Virus record (IMG/VR): IMGVR_UViG_3300034200_001358
Coordinates: 1-39,511 of that record
DNA: 39,511 bases
From: a virus
Reading direction: 5' to 3' (one strand)
In this document: one piece after another, positions 1 to 6,247 of the stretch
Layout of the letters: the number at the start of each line of letters is the position of its first letter
Numbering within the stretch: position 1 is the first letter of the stretch
Notes under the pieces: generated by a model
The model's database searches: none
Told to the model about the DNA's origin: nothing
What the model saw: the letters and a program-made list of their open reading frames with translations, nothing else
Position numbers and translations under genes: made by a program

Positions 1-127
1 CGCACCGCGTGGATGCGCTCATGTGGCCGCGACTTCGTGACGCGGAAGGCGAACTTGATCTTGATCAGCACCGGAAACTCCACTGGTTGCCGCGGCTTAA
101 ATTGCCGAAGCTGCAAGACCAGCGCGT
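1..127. repeat. Direct terminal repeat, left copy (127 bp)
   Basis: Bases 1-127 are identical to the last 127 bases of the window. An exact overlap of 127 bases is what an assembler with k=127 leaves on a circular or circularly permuted molecule, so it most likely marks a complete genome rather than physical terminal repeats. It lies inside the rusA coding sequence. Confidence 0.95.
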
Positions 128-245
128 CCTGCGCGTCCTTGACTTTTTTCTTTGTGAAAAACATGGGGCGACCGGCGCGAACCATCACGCCCTTCTGCTG
201 GGCGGTGACGGTTGGTGGGTCGCCGTTAATAATTGCGGTAATCAT
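1..245 (-). CDS. rusA: RusA-like Holliday junction resolvase, N-terminal part (continues at 39234-39511)
   Basis: N-terminal portion of a 131-residue RusA-family endonuclease split by the contig ends. Starting at the ATG at 245, the frame reads into base 1 and continues without a stop in the right-end copy. The start overlaps the stop of the upstream gene as ATGA and is preceded by CACACA rather than a Shine-Dalgarno. RusA cuts four-way DNA junctions as a dimer. In phages it resolves recombination or replication intermediates, which fits its position after recT and the RecE-like gene. Confidence 0.85.
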   Translation of the reverse strand, partial: MITAIINGDPPTVTAQQKGVMVRAGRPMFFTKKKVKDAQDALVLQLRQFKPRQPVEFPVLIKIKFAFRVTKSRPHERIHAV

Positions 246-556
246 TGTGTGGGTTGTTTTTTGCGCCGCGGTGGGCGCGGTTTGGGCGTAGTAATCCGGC
301 GGCGAACGAATCCCTCCGGCAGACCGATTTCAATGAGGGCGGCTTGAAGGTCTTGGTCGGGAACCTCCGCGCCGTGCTTGAGCATGTCGTCGAGCGCATC
401 GCTGCGGTCGGGAACCATGCGGAGGGACAGCGTCTCCCACCACACGATCCGCGCCGCTGCGTGCCTCACGGGCAGCGCCAGCGCCATTAGACGCTGACGC
501 CAGTCCGCGGGCGTGATGCCTCGGCTCCATCTCGGAACGTAGGCTTTGTCGCTCAT
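242..556 (-). CDS. Hypothetical phage protein (104 aa)
   Basis: Small soluble protein starting MSDKAYVPRW, rich in Arg and Trp, with a basic C-terminus (PKPRPPRRKKQ). I do not recognise a catalytic motif. The ATG at 556 overlaps the TAA of the RecE-like gene by one base (TAATG), and its own TGA overlaps the rusA start, placing it inside the recombination operon. Proteins of this look recur beside phage resolvase genes, so an accessory role in DNA metabolism is a guess from context only. Confidence 0.7.
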   Translation of the reverse strand: MSDKAYVPRWSRGITPADWRQRLMALALPVRHAAARIVWWETLSLRMVPDRSDALDDMLKHGAEVPDQDLQAALIEIGLPEGFVRRRITTPKPRPPRRKKQPTQ

Positions 557-1368
557 TAGAGGACGCTCTCCGCTTGTTTCTGCGCCCACGCCGGAAGGCC
601 CAGCGTAGTGATGTCTTGCGTGAACGACGGCCAGTGGTCTTCGGCCATGCAGTGCTTCACCGCGGCGAGGTCGCGCTGGTATTGCTTGCGGCCCCACGCA
701 ATCGCGTCGTGGTCGAGCGCGTAGACGGCGACCGCAAATGGCGGCGTCTTCTCCACGCACACGAACAGGAACTCCGTCTTGTCGAGTCCCAGCAGTTGGC
801 AGAGGTCGAGGTAGTAGGCGGCTTGAACGTCGTAGCGGTAGTTGACCACTGACTTGGCCATCATGTCCGCGTCTGCGCTTTGGCAGGACTTGATGTCCAC
901 AATCACGTTGCCACCCTCCGGCAGCGCATCGATGCGGGCTTTGCGAAGGACTCCGTCTTCGCCATTCGCAAACAGCGAAACCTCGGTCTTCGCGTTGGCC
1001 AGCACCCGCTTGACCGCGGGATGCGCCCACACTGACTCGCGCATGCCGGTGATGGTGTCGGCCTCTTCCTGCGTAATGATCGGCTTGTCCTGCGCGGCCT
1101 TCCATTCCTTGCCCTCTTTAGTGGCAAAGTTCATGCCCGCGGGTTTGATGACCCACGCATTGGCAACCGTCTCCGGCTCCAAGATGGCGCGGTGGATCAT
1201 CTGCCCCAATCGCATGGCCGGTGTCGTTTCGACACGGAGCAGCCCGTCGATGTATGCCTTAAAGTGCTTGGGCGTTCGCGGCGGCGCGATGTAGTCCAAC
1301 GCGCTTTTGCTGATGCCCTCGGCTTCGCGGTATTGCTTTTCCGGTAGCGACAGGATGCCGGTGTTCAT
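556..1368 (-). CDS. RecE/exodeoxyribonuclease VIII-like PD-(D/E)XK nuclease
   Basis: A 270-residue protein resembling the nuclease domain of exonuclease VIII (RecE) and related phage PD-(D/E)XK enzymes. These degrade one strand of duplex DNA from the 5' end to expose a 3' single strand for an annealase. The core motif is visible as RKARIDALPEGGNVIVDIKS, with the metal-binding Asp residues and the D-x-K lysine. The N-terminal segment with YREAEGISKSALD is typical of the family. It sits two genes after recT and overlaps its upstream neighbour by ATGA, giving a RecET-type recombination pair like lambda Red. Confidence 0.85.
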   Translation of the reverse strand: MNTGILSLPEKQYREAEGISKSALDYIAPPRTPKHFKAYIDGLLRVETTPAMRLGQMIHRAILEPETVANAWVIKPAGMNFATKEGKEWKAAQDKPIITQEEADTITGMRESVWAHPAVKRVLANAKTEVSLFANGEDGVLRKARIDALPEGGNVIVDIKSCQSADADMMAKSVVNYRYDVQAAYYLDLCQLLGLDKTEFLFVCVEKTPPFAVAVYALDHDAIAWGRKQYQRDLAAVKHCMAEDHWPSFTQDITTLGLPAWAQKQAESVL

Positions 1369-1580
1369 ATGCCAGCCTCCTTCGCTGCGGAGTTAAGCGC
1401 ATCGCTTTGCGTGCGGCGGTGTTCCAACTCGGCCATGAACTCGGCCACCATGTGGTCGCCGGTCAGCCGGTCGGTCAGCGTGTCGAGCCATTGCAGCGCC
1501 CAAACGAGATCGAGGGTCGCCTGTCCATGAAGAACAAGCGCCTTGACCAGCGCGGGCTGTAGTGAAGTTTGAGCGTTCAT
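1365..1580 (-). CDS. Hypothetical small protein between recT and the RecE-like gene (71 aa)
   Basis: Short, mostly helical protein (MNAQTSLQPALVKALVLHGQ...). No family recognised. Its ATG at 1580 overlaps the recT stop (ATGA) and is preceded by GGAGG at good spacing. Its own stop overlaps the next start as ATGA. The tight coupling on both sides supports real coding and suggests co-expression with the recombination pair. Confidence 0.7.
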   Translation of the reverse strand: MNAQTSLQPALVKALVLHGQATLDLVWALQWLDTLTDRLTGDHMVAEFMAELEHRRTQSDALNSAAKEAGI

Positions 1581-2320
1581 TTCCGCACCTCCGCGAACAG
1601 TTCGCCGGTCGCCTTGTCGTTAAGCGCGGCGCGTTGGCTTGGCTCCGCGGCGGTGTCGAAAAACTCCGCGGCGGTTGTCACCTCCGGCAGCACTACGCTG
1701 GACGCGACTTCGCGCCCGCGGGCCACCTTGACTTGGTAGTCGGCCACCTCTTCGCGGATGCCCAGACCGCGCAGCGCGTCGGGGAAGGCATCGCGCAAGG
1801 CCCACGATCTTGCCCGCATCTGGAGCATGCGGCTGGGGTATTGCTGCCAAGGGCCACTCTTGCCCCAGAGTTGCGCCTTCTTCGCGTCAGCCTCGCTGAA
1901 CGTGCGGACGACGGCACTGCGGTCGCGGCGTTTCACGATGCATGTGGCAACGTGACCTTCAGCCGTTTTGTCGCGGCCAACCGTCTCTTCGATGTCAAGA
2001 AACGACGGATGGGCGGTGCAAAGCGCCAGCGCGGCATCACCGTAGATGCAGGGCTTGCCGTTGATGATGGCGATGGACTGAAGCGCCTGCATGGGCGCGA
2101 GGCCCAGTTCCAAGCCATGCTGCACCGCGACCATGACGGCCTCCGGCGAACTAAAGCCTTTCGGAGCCAGTCCACTGTTAACGACGGCCTTGCAAAAGCG
2201 GGCCATCTCGTCGAAGGAGCGCAATTGCACTCCGTGTGAGTCGAGTTGGATCTCGACGGGTTGGGTCTTCTGGAGAGCCAGTTGACCATTTTCTGCTGTC
2301 ATTGTATTTGTTCCCTTCAT
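1577..2320 (-). CDS. recT: RecT-family single-strand annealing protein
   Basis: RecT-like recombinase of 247 residues. RecT coats single-stranded DNA made by its partner exonuclease, anneals it to complementary strands and promotes strand invasion. Family-like features include the stretch GLELGLAPMQALQSIAIING followed by CIYGDAALAL, and the PSRMLQMRARSWALRDAFPD segment. Two starts are plausible: ATG 2320 (MKGTNT), preceded by the same CACACA leader as other early genes, and ATG 2302 (MTAENG), preceded by AAGGGAA. Upstream extensions of this frame are not protein-like. It probably forms a Red-type system with the gene at 556-1368. Confidence 0.9.
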   Translation of the reverse strand: MKGTNTMTAENGQLALQKTQPVEIQLDSHGVQLRSFDEMARFCKAVVNSGLAPKGFSSPEAVMVAVQHGLELGLAPMQALQSIAIINGKPCIYGDAALALCTAHPSFLDIEETVGRDKTAEGHVATCIVKRRDRSAVVRTFSEADAKKAQLWGKSGPWQQYPSRMLQMRARSWALRDAFPDALRGLGIREEVADYQVKVARGREVASSVVLPEVTTAAEFFDTAAEPSQRAALNDKATGELFAEVRK

Positions 2321-2382
2321 TGTGTGACCCGTCTCCGCGGCATGCTGCGGGGGCGGGTTTTGTTTTGTGGGTTGGTGCATGC

Positions 2383-2544
2383 CTAAAATCGGACGGAGCG
2401 GTTTTCGTATTTGCGGAGCAGCCAGCGGTTCCACTTGTGGTCGGCTTGAGACTTGTCCCAGCCGGTCATCCAACCGGCGCTAAACGCGCCGACGACGGTG
2501 CAAAGCCACATGGCGGCAAGCAGGGCGACGAGGAGGTAGTCCAT
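2383..2544 (-). CDS. Small membrane protein (53 aa)
   Basis: Starts MDYLLVALLAAMWLCTVVGAF and has one hydrophobic segment (about residues 3-24) followed by a charged tail (KWNRWLLRKYENRSVRF). The predicted topology is a single N-terminal membrane anchor. The ATG at 2544 shares a base with the upstream TAA (TAATG). No family recognised. In an early operon such proteins may act on the host envelope or in superinfection exclusion, but nothing here proves that. Confidence 0.6.
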   Translation of the reverse strand: MDYLLVALLAAMWLCTVVGAFSAGWMTGWDKSQADHKWNRWLLRKYENRSVRF

Positions 2545-2732
2545 TAGATCGTCACCTCCATGCGCTCCGTTTTGCGGTAAGCCGCGATGCACTCGCGGAT
2601 CGTTTGACGCCACTTGGCATCGCGCCGCCATTTAAGCGTGCGGCAGATGTCCTGCTTGAGCGCCACTTTGATGGCGACGAGTTCCATCATCGTCAGCGGG
2701 GCGATTTGGTATTTCCATTCCGGTGTGTTCAT
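2544..2732 (-). CDS. Hypothetical small protein (62 aa)
   Basis: Starts MNTPEWKYQIAPLTMMELVA, basic and Trp-containing in the middle (RTLKWRRDAKWRQ). The ATG at 2732 is in the ACACAATGAAC context shared by several early starts and overlaps the upstream stop. No known domain recognised. Co-transcribed with the small genes around it. Confidence 0.6.
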   Translation of the reverse strand: MNTPEWKYQIAPLTMMELVAIKVALKQDICRTLKWRRDAKWRQTIRECIAAYRKTERMEVTI

Positions 2733-2956
2733 TGTGTGTTCTTTTTGTCTCTGCGGTGTTGAATGCGCTGGCACATAGCCGACGCGAAAGTGACCCAGTT
2801 CGGGTTGACGTCTTGGCCCTCGTCCGCGAGCCACTGGTGAATGGCGCGGAAGCCCCAGCCCTTCGACCGCAACACTTCGACGGCATCGACGAGTTCGTGG
2901 CTGTAGTTGCGCTGGTCGCCGCGGGGGGCGGCGTGGGCTTTATCGATGAGTGTCAT
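2729..2956 (-). CDS. Probable helix-turn-helix small protein (75 aa)
   Basis: The segment YSHELVDAVEVLRSKGWGFRAIHQWLADEG looks like a recognition-helix arrangement of small phage DNA-binding proteins, so it may be a regulator. I base this on sequence character only. The start at 2956 has GGAGG upstream and overlaps the stop of the ribbon-helix-helix gene by ATGA. A 13-bp palindrome (2973-2985) lies 16 bases upstream of this ATG, so binding there could affect its translation or transcription. Confidence 0.6.
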   Translation of the reverse strand: MTLIDKAHAAPRGDQRNYSHELVDAVEVLRSKGWGFRAIHQWLADEGQDVNPNWVTFASAMCQRIQHRRDKKNTQ

Positions 2957-3126
2957 CGCTGGCCTCCCTTCGACTGTCTGACAGTTTGAAGCGCAAAAAG
3001 GTCTTCGATGGCCTTGACGACCTGTGGCGAGAACCGGCGGCGCTCGGACTTGGCCTCCGCGGCCAGCCGGACGACAAGGCTGCGAGGGAACGATATGGTT
3101 TTTCTGACGGTGGGTTCGGTGGGCAT
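2953..3126 (-). CDS. Ribbon-helix-helix (Arc/CopG-like) protein (57 aa)
   Basis: Reading from ATG 3126 gives MPTEPTVRKTISFPRSLVVR followed by LAAEAKSERRRFSPQVVKAI and a short tail. The pattern of a short beta strand (KTISFP) and two helices is that of Arc/MetJ/CopG DNA-binding proteins, which bind palindromic operators as dimers. The gene is short and easily missed, but it is supported by a TGA that overlaps the next ATG and by the fold signature. Its last codons contain one copy of the ACTGTCNGACAGT palindrome, so an operator lies within the gene. It may be an anti-repressor or second regulator alongside the one at 3777. Confidence 0.65.
   Translation of the reverse strand: MPTEPTVRKTISFPRSLVVRLAAEAKSERRRFSPQVVKAIEDLFALQTVRQSKGGQR
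2973..2985. promoter_or_regulatory. Operator-like palindrome ACTGTCTGACAGT
   Basis: Perfect 13-bp dyad around a central base, identical in its arms to the two copies at 3704-3716 and 3727-3739. It sits in the 3' end of the 57-residue ribbon-helix-helix gene, just upstream of the next start. Confidence 0.6.
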
Positions 3127-3140
3127 GGGCTAAAATGTAA

Positions 3141-3157
3141 GCGGGGGTGGAACCCGC
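3141..3157 (-). other. Short stem-loop upstream of the 57-aa RHH gene
   Basis: On the minus strand GCGGG and CCCGC pair around a seven-base loop, followed by TTACATTTT. It lies in the 39-bp gap between two early genes and could act as a weak terminator or attenuator. Confidence 0.3.
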
Positions 3158-3165
3158 GTTGGTGG

Positions 3166-3408
3166 TTACATGGAATCGGCGTAGACTTGGGCGACTTCCC
3201 TTACATGTTTGGTTGGTTTGTTGTGGACGATGCCATTGGCATGCAGCGTCACCCATTCGTGAGCAATGCGTTCCTGCAATCTGTCGTCGTGGTATCCGTG
3301 CTGGCGATACGCGCTGCAAGCGATAGCGGCCAGCACCGCCTTGGGCATATCGTGAAACACTCGACCAAGAGCAAGTTGGTCGTCGTTGGTAATATTTTTG
3401 AGATTCAT
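3166..3408 (-). CDS. Hypothetical protein (80 aa)
   Basis: Starts MNLKNITNDDQLALGRVFHD and is rich in His, Ala and charged residues (YRQHGYHDDRLQERIAHEW). No domain recognised. It could begin at GTG 3411 or ATG 3408. Both overlap the TGA of the upstream gene, so translation is coupled. Second gene of the leftward early operon. Confidence 0.6.
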   Translation of the reverse strand: MNLKNITNDDQLALGRVFHDMPKAVLAAIACSAYRQHGYHDDRLQERIAHEWVTLHANGIVHNKPTKHVREVAQVYADSM

Positions 3409-3671
3409 CACGCGGCCCTCCGGTTAAGGATTGGGATCTCGGAGTTCGCGCTGATGGCCACGCGGCGTGCGCTCGGCTTGAGCGTAACCGTCTGGCCCAT
3501 GAGCGTGGTAAACGAGCGTGCCTCGCGTGGCAGCGCAACGTAGGCGGCGGTCGGCGTGACGCGCTCGACGCGCACCGTTTGATTGTCATACTTGACGAGG
3601 TCGCCCTCGCGCAAGCGTGTGAATGTCCCGTTAAAATTCCAACGGGGCTTGCTGGGTGTTTGTGTGTTCAT
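3408..3671 (-). CDS. Hypothetical protein, first gene of the early operon (87 aa)
   Basis: Starts MNTQTPSKPRWNFNGTFTRL and contains LREGDLVKYDNQTVRVERVT, a beta-rich stretch like a small SH3/KOW-type barrel, but I cannot assign a family. ATG 3671 is preferred because it has the CACACAATGAAC leader seen at other early starts. ATG 3701 would place the start against the operator. It lies directly downstream of the leftward promoter and the two palindromic operators, so it should be the first gene expressed when repression is lifted. Confidence 0.6.
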   Translation of the reverse strand: MNTQTPSKPRWNFNGTFTRLREGDLVKYDNQTVRVERVTPTAAYVALPREARSFTTLMGQTVTLKPSARRVAISANSEIPILNRRAA

Positions 3672-3703
3672 TGTGTGTGGATTAGTTGAGGATTTATTCA
3701 TCA

Positions 3704-3716
3704 ACTGTCAGACAGT
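3704..3716. promoter_or_regulatory. Operator O2, palindrome ACTGTCAGACAGT
   Basis: Perfect 13-bp dyad, 23 bp centre-to-centre from the second copy. It overlaps the proposed -10 region of the leftward early promoter. Confidence 0.7.
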
Positions 3717-3742
3717 CTATAGACCTACTGTCAGACAGTCAA
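3716..3742 (-). promoter_or_regulatory. Leftward early promoter overlapped by both operators
   Basis: On the minus strand TTGACT (3742-3737) matches a -35 box, with TATAGA (3721-3716, 15-bp spacer) or TAGACT (3719-3714, 17-bp spacer) as -10. The two ACTGTCNGACAGT palindromes cover the -35/spacer and the -10, the arrangement expected of a repressed promoter. The AT-rich run upstream could serve as an UP element. Confidence 0.5.
3727..3739. promoter_or_regulatory. Operator O1, palindrome ACTGTCAGACAGT
   Basis: Exact copy of the palindrome at 3704-3716. It overlaps the -35 box of the leftward promoter. Confidence 0.7.
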
Positions 3743-3751
3743 TAGCAAAAA

Positions 3752-3790
3752 ATAAAAAAAGTGCGGGGGGCCGAAATTATTTTTTCCGGC
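3752..3790 (-). terminator. Weak terminator-like hairpin after the RHH regulator
   Basis: On the minus strand GCCG/CGGC plus AAA/TTT pair around the stop codon of the regulator gene (3770-3790), followed by CCCCCGCAC and a run of seven T. The gap between stem and T-run makes it non-ideal. Confidence 0.3.
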
Positions 3791-3995
3791 TGTGCTTGTA
3801 GGTCGTGTTCTCGCGCAGGAACTTCCGCGCTTCGGGATAGCGCGTGGCCAGAATTTCCAACGTCGCCCGCGTGAAATCACCGGCATACTTGTCATCCGCC
3901 ACTTTTTGAATGCGGGCCGTCAGATCCTGCGGCAACGAGAGTGTCTTGCGGACACGATCCGCCGCCCTCCCGTCCTTGGTGGTTTCTTTCTTCAT
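3777..3995 (-). CDS. Ribbon-helix-helix regulator, candidate early repressor (72 aa)
   Basis: MKKETTKDGRAADRVRKTLS then LPQDLTARIQKVADDKYAGD and an FTRATLEILATRYPEA helix: a beta strand followed by two helices as in Arc/CopG regulators, with a basic tail (HSRKK). Such proteins bind palindromes as dimers or tetramers. The gene lies immediately upstream of the two-operator promoter at 3704-3742, and a degenerate copy of the operator (11 of 13 bases, 4013-4025) lies just before its own start. This suggests it represses the early operon and itself. ATG 4010 is an alternative start. This is my best candidate for the lysogeny repressor, by inference. Confidence 0.65.
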   Translation of the reverse strand: MKKETTKDGRAADRVRKTLSLPQDLTARIQKVADDKYAGDFTRATLEILATRYPEARKFLRENTTYKHSRKK

Positions 3996-4113
3996 GTTGG
4001 TAACTGTCATCCAGTGTCTGCCAGTTGTCAAGGCAGCGGGCCAACAATTCGGATGGGGTAAAACCCTTCCTTTGTGAGAGTTGCAAGATGAGTTCAATAG
4101 CTTGGTGTTCCAT
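3892..4113 (-). CDS. Possible small ORF upstream of and overlapping the RHH regulator (73 aa)
   Basis: The first half (MEHQAIELILQLSQRKGFTP and SELLARCLDNWQTLDD) looks like a genuine small helical protein, while the second half overlaps the regulator in another frame and is poor in structure. AGGTGAT lies very close to the ATG. It may be a short leader gene or a gene truncated by drift. Not recognised. Confidence 0.35.
   Translation of the reverse strand: MEHQAIELILQLSQRKGFTPSELLARCLDNWQTLDDSYQHEERNHQGREGGGSCPQDTLVAAGSDGPHSKSGG
4013..4025. promoter_or_regulatory. Degenerate operator AGTGTCTGCCAGT
   Basis: Matches the ACTGTCTGACAGT palindrome at 11 of 13 positions and lies 3 bases upstream of the possible ATG at 4010 of the regulator. 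An extra half-site ACTGTC is at 4003-4008. Suggests autoregulation. Confidence 0.35.
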
Positions 4114-4178
4114 ATCACCTGCGACACTACAGGTGGGGGTAGGACATTTACAGTCCAGCCCGTCTCATCTTTTTAATA

Positions 4179-4361
4179 TCAGACGGATTTCCGGCGGGCC
4201 TTGACCTTCTTTTTGACCCGCCGCTGGTAGGCGGGGTTCTCGGAGTAGTAGCGGGCCTTGCGCTTACTCTCGGCTCGCCGGAACTTCGGGTCTGACGCAT
4301 AGCGGTCGGCGTAGCGTTGGCGCATGGCCTTCAACTGGGCGTCCCGATCTGCGTACGGCAT
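4179..4361 (-). CDS. Small basic protein (60 aa)
   Basis: MPYADRDAQLKAMRQRYADR followed by repeated Arg/Lys-Tyr patterns (FRRAESKRKARYYSENPAYQ) and a very basic tail (KKKVKARRKS). It resembles the N-terminal helical repeats found next to HNH/endonuclease VII-type domains in phages, but no nuclease motif is present. A DNA-binding role is likely from its charge. The ATG is only two bases from a copy of the 12-mer GGTTTAGTCAAA (4364-4375), leaving no room for a Shine-Dalgarno. It is separated from the integrase by the att-like region. Confidence 0.6.
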   Translation of the reverse strand: MPYADRDAQLKAMRQRYADRYASDPKFRRAESKRKARYYSENPAYQRRVKKKVKARRKSV

Positions 4362-4363
4362 AC

Positions 4364-4375
4364 GGTTTAGTCAAA
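4364..4375 (+). repeat. 12-mer GGTTTAGTCAAA, copy 1 (intergenic)
   Basis: Exact copy of the genome-wide 12-mer, on the plus strand, two bases upstream of the minus-strand start at 4361. Confidence 0.85.
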
Positions 4376-4587
4376 CGCATGCCTAAAGGTTCTGCAATAT
4401 ATAAAACGTGCGATATATTACTGTGCTATCTCCGGCCCTCCGCGGTCATTTAACAGAGTAAAATGGGCCAAATTCGTTCGATCCCATAACTGGTCATTTC
4501 CCTTCTGTTACAGAGTAAAGCGTGACAATTTTGCATACATTTTAGGTATTTCATTGCATAACAAATAGTGCTAATTTTTACTACGTT
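4376..4587. other. Intergenic region before integrase: candidate attP and int promoter
   Basis: This AT-rich stretch holds paired short repeats: TGCAATATAT (4393-4402) with TGCGATATAT (4409-4418), ACAGAGTAAA twice (4453-4462, 4510-4519) and GGTCATTT twice (4444-4451, 4492-4499). Paired direct repeats next to a tyrosine integrase are typical arm-type binding sites of a phage attachment site. I cannot define the core because no attB is available. A weak -35 such as GTGACA near 4522-4527 may serve the integrase, but no clear -10 follows. Confidence 0.45.
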
Positions 4588-5733
4588 ATGGCATCGCTTA
4601 CCACCCTCCCCAAGTCACCTTACTGGATAGCCCGCATGAGAGTGTGGGTTGCTGCGCCGGAAAGCCCGTCTGGCGGCTTTTGGCGACTCACCATGCGTAG
4701 CACCAAGCTACCGCACAAAACAACCCCTAAACGCACGGCCAAGGCTTTTGCTGACGACATGGAGCGGACGGCGCGGGAACTTCGTTCGGTCAAACCGACG
4801 GCACAATGGTATGCCCATCGCGTCGATAGCCTCATGCGGCTGGCCAACGTCGCCAGCCCGCGCAAGGCGGTCACTTGGACAAAGGCCGCGGAAAGTTGGG
4901 TCGAGGCCAAGACGACGGCCAAGCCCAAGACCATCGACAAATACCGCACCGACATCGCCCACTTCGCCCGCTGGCTCGGCGTGCGGGTCAGCCACGATCT
5001 GCGCGACATCACGCCCGACGACATCAGCGCCTTCTTCCGCGACCTCAAGGACAAGGGTTATTCGGATAACACGGGTGCGCTCATCATTGCCACAATCCGG
5101 TCAGTCTTCCGGCGGGCCGTCCTCCTGCGCCAGATCGACGTCAACCCCGCGGAACTGCTGACGATTAGCCGTTCGGACGCGGCCAAGCGCCGGTCGTTCA
5201 CACCGGACGAGATCGGGCGCATCCTTGCCATCGTAGACGAGGAATGGCGGGTCGCCTGCCTCTTCGGACTCTACTACGGCATGCGGCTTTGGGATGCCTG
5301 CAACCGCTCCCACGAAGAGATCGACGGCGGCGTCCTGCGCTTTGTTCCGCAAAAGAAGTCTCGCAAGGGCAAGGTCGTTGCCGTCCCGCTTATCGGGGAA
5401 CTGGCCAGCCTGCAAGGCACCGGCCCCATCACGCCGCGCCTGCACAAGCTGACGGTGTCAGTGGCCAGCGGGCAGTTTTCCCGCATCTTGGACAAGGCTG
5501 GCATCGTCCGTTCGCGGCAAAAGGCTACTGGCAAAGGCCGCGGGGTTGTGGATGCAACCTTCCATTCGTGGCGGCATACGACCAATTCGCTACTGGTAGA
5601 CGCGGGCGTTGACCAGAAGGTGCGGCAAATGATCTGCGACCACGATACGGTCGAGATGTCCAACCGCTACACGCACGCCTCGCTGGCTACGATGAGCAAG
5701 GCGCTGGAGTCGCTGCAACAGCAGATCAAATAA
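4588..5733 (+). CDS. int: Tyrosine-family integrase
   Basis: Site-specific recombinase of 381 residues that inserts and excises the prophage through a covalent tyrosine intermediate. An N-terminal SAM-like core-binding domain (about residues 95-180, with TIDKYRTDIAHFARWLG) precedes the catalytic domain. The active-site residues are Arg233 (GMRLWD), a Lys in the KKSRKGK loop, His326 and Arg329 (HSWRHT), His352 (CDHD) and nucleophile Tyr361 (NRYTH), so the enzyme looks intact. It is the only gene on the plus strand and its 3' end overlaps the minus-strand nuclease gene by 8 bases. No Shine-Dalgarno is visible before the ATG. Confidence 0.95.
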   Translation: MASLTTLPKSPYWIARMRVWVAAPESPSGGFWRLTMRSTKLPHKTTPKRTAKAFADDMERTARELRSVKPTAQWYAHRVDSLMRLANVASPRKAVTWTKAAESWVEAKTTAKPKTIDKYRTDIAHFARWLGVRVSHDLRDITPDDISAFFRDLKDKGYSDNTGALIIATIRSVFRRAVLLRQIDVNPAELLTISRSDAAKRRSFTPDEIGRILAIVDEEWRVACLFGLYYGMRLWDACNRSHEEIDGGVLRFVPQKKSRKGKVVAVPLIGELASLQGTGPITPRLHKLTVSVASGQFSRILDKAGIVRSRQKATGKGRGVVDATFHSWRHTTNSLLVDAGVDQKVRQMICDHDTVEMSNRYTHASLATMSKALESLQQQIK

Positions 5734-6247
5734 GCCGCTCGGCCATTTCGTCAACAACTTGCCAGTTGTTACAGGCGTTGCCCGCATACCAATAAACGCA
5801 GGAAGTCCCGCGCTCGACCAATTCATTAAGCGTCCAAAAAACAAAGCACTCTTTTTCCTGCACCCACATAGCCAGCACATCAAACTCACCGCGCTGGTAT
5901 CGAGTATAGCGTTTTCCGTAGTCCTTGGGATTCGCGGCACAGGACGGCTTGCCAGACCCAGCTATGAATTTCCAACTGCCGCTTCCCTTGTCTTGATACA
6001 CTCCTTTTTTGACTTGCACCGTCACCGGCCTACCAAATGGCCGAAAGACAATGACGTCGGCTTTGGTGGCGTGACCAAACGGAACGTAGCAGTGCCAGCC
6101 GTTGCGCTGCGCCCGCACAAGAAATTCAGCTTCGGCTATACTGCCGGACTCGCAGTTGCGCGGTGCGTCGTCGCTGACATCCGGCGAGGATTCAAACTCG
6201 CCTACGTCGAACAAGTAAGACGCGGCTCTATCCTCTCCAAGTAGCAT
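5726..6247 (-). CDS. PD-(D/E)XK endonuclease-like protein (173 aa)
   Basis: Contains SIAEAEFLVRAQRNGWHCYV, then KADVIVFRPFGRPVTVQVKK, the layout of PD-(D/E)XK nucleases: an early Glu, the Asp of KAD and the Q-V-K lysine strand. Relatives are known as intron-associated or resolvase-like endonucleases. The frame extends to a TTG at 6274, but ATG 6247 with GCGGA upstream is preferred. It overlaps the endolysin end and meets the integrase tail to tail, a position where phages often carry accessory cargo. A role in defence, exclusion or homing is possible but unproven. Confidence 0.7.
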   Translation of the reverse strand: MLLGEDRAASYLFDVGEFESSPDVSDDAPRNCESGSIAEAEFLVRAQRNGWHCYVPFGHATKADVIVFRPFGRPVTVQVKKGVYQDKGSGSWKFIAGSGKPSCAANPKDYGKRYTRYQRGEFDVLAMWVQEKECFVFWTLNELVERGTSCVYWYAGNACNNWQVVDEMAERLI

